Assembly: GCA_017479035.1 (NCBI GenBank)
Contig: JAFVCR010000017.1
Span: forward strand, 1 to 9,794
From: Kiritimatiellia bacterium
GTDB taxonomy: Bacteria; Verrucomicrobiota; Kiritimatiellia; RFP12; UBA1067
DNA length: 9,794 nt
Reading direction: 5' to 3'
This document shows, piece after piece, positions 7,901-9,794 of the stretch. The notes under the pieces were generated by a model. It was given only the letters and a program-made list of their open reading frames with translations. It was not told the DNA's origin and did not search any database. How positions within the stretch are numbered: the stretch's first letter is position 1; every line of letters begins with the position of its first letter. The translations under genes were made by a program, and so were the position numbers.

Positions 7901-8338
7901 GAACCCCGTATCCGCCGCGCCCTTCGGCGTGTGCAAATCCACCGCCCAGCTTGTCAGGCAAGTGCCATCGGGATAGTAAAGCTCCTCCTCGATGTCGTGC
8001 TCGTCGAACACAACATCCCCCAGGAGTCTGCGGCTCTCGCGCCGTCCCGCGACCTGTGCCACCCATTCAAGTTCTTTCGCGGCGAACGCGTCTTTCGTCT
8101 CCGGCGAATTCTTCACGTGCGCCCAGTTGGAATATGCAACGAGCATCCCGTAGTCCCTGATTCTCTCCGCATCCTTCACCGGGTCGCGCCCGATGCCGGT
8201 CTCCCAATCCCAGTCGCCCTTCATCGCCGCAGTCGCGTTGCCGTCCGTGAAAGTCAGCATCCAGTCTTTCGCTGCAAACGGAACCTCCGCCTCCGCATCC
8301 CTCGCCCGCCATTGGATCGACGCACCCATAGTCATCAT
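4970..8338 (-). CDS. Downstream part of a giant fusion enzyme: FAD_oxidored C-terminal half, SGNH hydrolase and GH97 glycosidase
   Basis: The frame encodes 1,122 residues from the ATG at 8338 and is the continuation, in the same frame, of the gene cut by the TAA at 8384-8386. Residues 1-240 are the C-terminal half of an FAD_oxidored-type flavoprotein, including the second FAD motif NLFMAGRDVSATHAALGT. After a Pro/Lys/Thr linker, residues 272-495 form an SGNH/DUF4886-like hydrolase with nucleophile Ser280 (IGNSFS) and D465-x2-H468. Residues 521-760 resemble the GH97 N-terminal beta domain. The (beta/alpha)8 barrel (760-1010) contains VVWDWWNDW, a KVDFFDRDD motif with probable nucleophile D871, and E920/E926 as acid/base candidates. 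The GH97 C-terminal domain ends the protein. Asp in KVDFF points to the retaining, alpha-galactosidase-like branch rather than inverting SusB. Alone, this piece lacks the dinucleotide-binding motif and any signal peptide. A GGAG 5 nt before the second ATG (8335) could allow internal initiation. The natural unit is probably 4970 to beyond 9794. Confidence 0.85.
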   Translation of the reverse strand: MMTMGASIQWRARDAEAEVPFAAKDWMLTFTDGNATAAMKGDWDWETGIGRDPVKDAERIRDYGMLVAYSNWAHVKNSPETKDAFAAKELEWVAQVAGRRESRRLLGDVVFDEHDIEEELYYPDGTCLTSWAVDLHTPKGAADTGFDGESFRAATVHKKCKSVPVPYRCFYSRNVPNLFMAGRDVSATHAALGTLRVMRTCGMMGEVVGMAAALCKEFGCTPREIYSEHLDALKERMRRGAGREDIAKTPQNYNEGFTLGVSGKATTPPKPLKVLMIGNSFSISVMRNIPQVAKSAGVTLDIASMYIGGCSLERHAKNIKNDAKDYSIRWSYASGSAPAFAEKASIAEMLAADRWDIVTIQQASPASWNPKTYNPFGDEVIAEIRRLAPQAEIVFQETWSYNERDSRIAPGGKWGFDQSGMAARIHEAAGEWAARRGLRIIPTGPAVQEFRANPVGGDVVGTPGDTIHLNRDGEYLQALVWMRALFGTAAKQIAYQPEKMPQDRADAIRRAVDRAAYHYNEAVSPDGRNKIRHLKSTFGETVQIFRDGRPVTMPCPVALDATTPHRVELAARNDGVAYRWDVDGTATIKDETADVRFVAPEQEVWIQHANGSWRGDALQNSWEHIAEKLAVKDIPNGGTDLYFAPVTVEGNGWAMAFTESDLREYAGWNFVRSGDDTLKGVFAKFPARRGDGDGEEAVAEGVRRLRKIRVIEREDYIVKGRYGALPWRVFMLADDAKGLVGNRMVDELAKPNVLGDVAWVKPGLVVWDWWNDWNFGDNPGFDAGINTATYEKYIDFAAANNVPYIIMDEGWSERLDIWNVQKNIDLPHLIAYAKERGVGVVLWIAWAQAFGDEERVADHFAKMGAVGFKVDFFDRDDAEVVRFLESFAKACAARKLLVDYHGVFKPTGLHATYPNIVNYEGVFGLEQMKWDASSDMIANDCSIPYVRGLAGPMDYTPGAMRNFSRAGYRPSNHAPGSQGTRTHQIALMTLFSGPLQMLCDSPAMYSANQECFDFMAKTPTVWSETRAVAGEIGKNIAVVRKTADGAYHVAAICDWDGWNVSIPLDFLPEGEYDAEAFMDEAASAEEPQKYVHKKFKVCNGGRLDLSLAPGGGAAIKIKQAHP

Positions 8339-8383
8339 GTCTCCGGTTTCCGGAGCGGAGGTCTCGCCCGTTTCCGCCTTTGA

Positions 8384-8386
8384 TTA
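8384..8386 (-). other. In-frame TAA interrupting the fusion gene
   Basis: Read leftwards the sequence runs GGG CGC TAA TCA AAG GCG, giving MGR-stop-SKAETGE and then, 16 codons after the stop, MMTMGAS. The distance from 8386 to 8338 is 48 bp, so the frames on the two sides are the same and no indel is involved. From memory, FAD_oxidored relatives read MGRE at this point, followed by a Glu-rich stretch ending in APE and then MTMG. A single G-to-T change (GAA to TAA) would therefore explain it. Confidence 0.85.
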
Positions 8387-9794
8387 GCGCCCCATGCGCA
8401 AATCCGCTCCCGCCATCGCGCCGAGCGTTCCATCCCCCGTTGCATCCACGAAAAGCGGCGCGGCGAATATATGCGCATCGCCCGTTCTTACGTTCACCGC
8501 CTTCACGGATTTTATCGCATCGCCATCCTTCACGCACCCTGTCACCTTCGTGTTCAGATAAAGATCGATATTCTTTTCGGCCTCGATCAGTTTCAGTTTT
8601 TTTTCATCCCCGTAATTTTCCGCAGCCTCCGCATTGCCCTCCTTGCCCGGCCCGAACTCCGCCACAACATCCCCCAATCGCGGATACGGCCCCATGTTCT
8701 GCCTCCCGCCGAGATGCACGCGCACTTCGCTTGAATTGTTCCCGCCAAGCACCGGACGATCCTGCACGAGCGCGACTTTCAATCCATCCCGCGCTGCCGC
8801 TATCGCCGCGCACATTCCCGCCACGCCGCCGCCGGCCACCACGAGATCGTAATTTGCCGTCTCCGCCGCTTTGCCGTCTCCAGTCTTCAAATCCGCATCC
8901 GCGCACTGCACACCGCCCAACACGAATTTTATCTTGTCCACCCTGCCGTCGAATCCTGCCAGGTCGTGCAATTTTATTTCGTGCGTTCCCTTTTCGAGTT
9001 TCACCGCGCCGATTTTCTGCCACTGCCAACCCTCGCCGGCGGCATCGCCTCCCGTGCCGATCCGCTCGCCGTCCACGATAACATCGAACACTCCCGCCGC
9101 CGCCGCGCTCCACGGCGCGGTCCAGTTCATTGTGCGCGCGAAGAGATCGTATTCTCCGGCCGTTTCTATCTCGAACGTCCCCGTCGCATCCGCCACGGGT
9201 TTGCCGAGTCCATGAGCCAGCAGATATGGAGACCCCATCTGTTCGGTAAACTGCGCATCGAGCGACCATCCGCCAAGATCGTCAAGCCTCTCCGCCTCCA
9301 CAACAACCGCTCTCGCGCTCTGTTCGCCCTCAAACTCGAACGGCCCTACCGGCAACGCATTTGCACCATACAATCCCCCTTCCCACGGCTCCGAAAAAAG
9401 ATAACGCAATTTCACCGGCCGCTCCACCTCCGGCGAAAACACCTCGATCTTCGCGCCAAAATCCTTCCACGCGTTGAACCCGGCAATCTCCGCCTTGTGC
9501 CACACGCCGTCCGCACCCGCAAGCTCGAATGCCGTCCTGCCGGAAAAATCGTCGTTGTAGAGATACACGCCCTTGTCGAACGTCAATGCGAAACGGCCAT
9601 TCTCCAAAACAGAATGCGCAACCACCCGCGCCGGCTCGTCGTCGATCGACGCGAAACCGTAATCGCGTTTGAGCGCGTGCAGCGCAAGCCGCTGCGCCAC
9701 CGTCTCCTTGTCGTTCGGATGGATGTCGCTGCCGTTCCCCGCATCCGCAAGCGTGACGAGCGCGGCGTTGGGATTCTCGTCGGCAAACCGCTGC
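8384..9794 (-). CDS. Upstream part of a giant fusion enzyme: SASA esterase end, carbohydrate-binding-like domain and FAD_oxidored N-terminal half (5' partial)
   Basis: The frame is open to the right window edge; a GTG at 9700 is inside a conserved domain and is not the true start. The first residues match the C-terminal end of a sialate O-acetylesterase (SASA) catalytic domain. The likely catalytic His lies in GNGSDIHPNDKE (His codon 9721-9719), followed by the usual RLALHALKRDYG helix. A beta domain follows (about 9640-9317; FSGRTAFELAGADG, WEGGLYGANALP). The next module (about 9316-8915; EAERLDDLGGW, MGSPYLLAHGLG) is the beta-sandwich usually found at the N-terminus of FAD_oxidored enzymes, sometimes annotated as xanthan lyase. 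From 8860 comes the flavoprotein: YDLVVAGGGVAGMCAA (ADP-binding loop), RPVLGGNNSSEVRVHLGG and FVDATGDGTLGAMAGAD. The frame then hits the TAA at 8384-8386 and stops in mid-domain. Secretion is expected, but the signal peptide would lie outside the window. Confidence 0.86.
   Translation of the reverse strand, partial: QRFADENPNAALVTLADAGNGSDIHPNDKETVAQRLALHALKRDYGFASIDDEPARVVAHSVLENGRFALTFDKGVYLYNDDFSGRTAFELAGADGVWHKAEIAGFNAWKDFGAKIEVFSPEVERPVKLRYLFSEPWEGGLYGANALPVGPFEFEGEQSARAVVVEAERLDDLGGWSLDAQFTEQMGSPYLLAHGLGKPVADATGTFEIETAGEYDLFARTMNWTAPWSAAAAGVFDVIVDGERIGTGGDAAGEGWQWQKIGAVKLEKGTHEIKLHDLAGFDGRVDKIKFVLGGVQCADADLKTGDGKAAETANYDLVVAGGGVAGMCAAIAAARDGLKVALVQDRPVLGGNNSSEVRVHLGGRQNMGPYPRLGDVVAEFGPGKEGNAEAAENYGDEKKLKLIEAEKNIDLYLNTKVTGCVKDGDAIKSVKAVNVRTGDAHIFAAPLFVDATGDGTLGAMAGADLRMGR

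Noticed and set aside
7169..8383. Plus-strand open frame of 404 codons opposite the FAD and SGNH domains
   Set aside because: It is antisense to well-supported domains, its composition is His/Arg-rich and I see no family motif in it.
8384..8400. Frameshift as the cause of the break in the fusion gene
   Set aside because: The two parts are in the same frame, 48 bp apart between the TAA and the downstream ATG, with sensible family sequence between them, so it is a codon substitution and not an indel.
9698..9700. GTG at 9700 as the start of the upstream fusion gene part
   Set aside because: The same frame stays open to the window edge and encodes the conserved SASA ending with DIHP immediately upstream, so the GTG is an internal Val codon.

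Overview
The window is a stretch of bacterial chromosome in which every gene I can support lies on the minus strand, so transcription runs from right to left. Gene content suggests a PVC-group bacterium, most likely Kiritimatiellota or Lentisphaerota, possibly from a gut or other polysaccharide-rich habitat. The pointers are a giant carbohydrate-active polypeptide, a transmembrane Hanks-type kinase and an unusually large signal peptidase I with a long cytoplasmic N-terminus. This placement is inference from family knowledge; there is no rRNA or other taxonomic marker here. I see no tRNA, rRNA, CRISPR array, insertion sequence or integrase.

Right-hand part (4970-9794): one continuous reading frame, open at the right edge and broken once by an in-frame TAA at 8384-8386. 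Read through that stop, it encodes at least 1,600 residues. In order these are the C-terminal end of a sialate O-acetylesterase-type (SASA) esterase and its trailing beta domain, a carbohydrate-binding-like beta-sandwich, a complete FAD_oxidored flavoprotein, a second esterase-like SGNH hydrolase (DUF4886 type), and a GH97 glycoside hydrolase with retaining-type catalytic Asp. Normally these are separate secreted enzymes of polysaccharide utilisation loci. Here they are joined without internal start sites. The TAA falls where relatives, as I recall them, carry Glu, and it separates the two halves of the FAD-binding fold. It is therefore either a recent nonsense mutation, a sequence error or a recoded stop.

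Middle (4881-4969): an 89-bp gap holding a good sigma-70-like promoter (TTGCGG, 17 bp, TAGAAT). Its -10 box sits inside a perfect 16-bp palindrome.

Left-hand part (1-4880): a tightly packed operon read leftwards. It contains signal peptidase I (lepB), a 919-residue membrane Ser/Thr kinase with a large extracytoplasmic region, a PhnP-like metallo-beta-lactamase-fold phosphodiesterase, and the first 18 codons of a further exported protein. Gaps are 15, 52 and 10 bp, and the last three genes have recognisable Shine-Dalgarno sites. Two starts were moved from the longest ORF on this evidence: the kinase to 3653 and the hydrolase to 841. The 1-54 gene is too short to appear as an ORF but is well supported. 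Together this cluster looks like envelope housekeeping and signalling genes, separate from the carbohydrate gene upstream.
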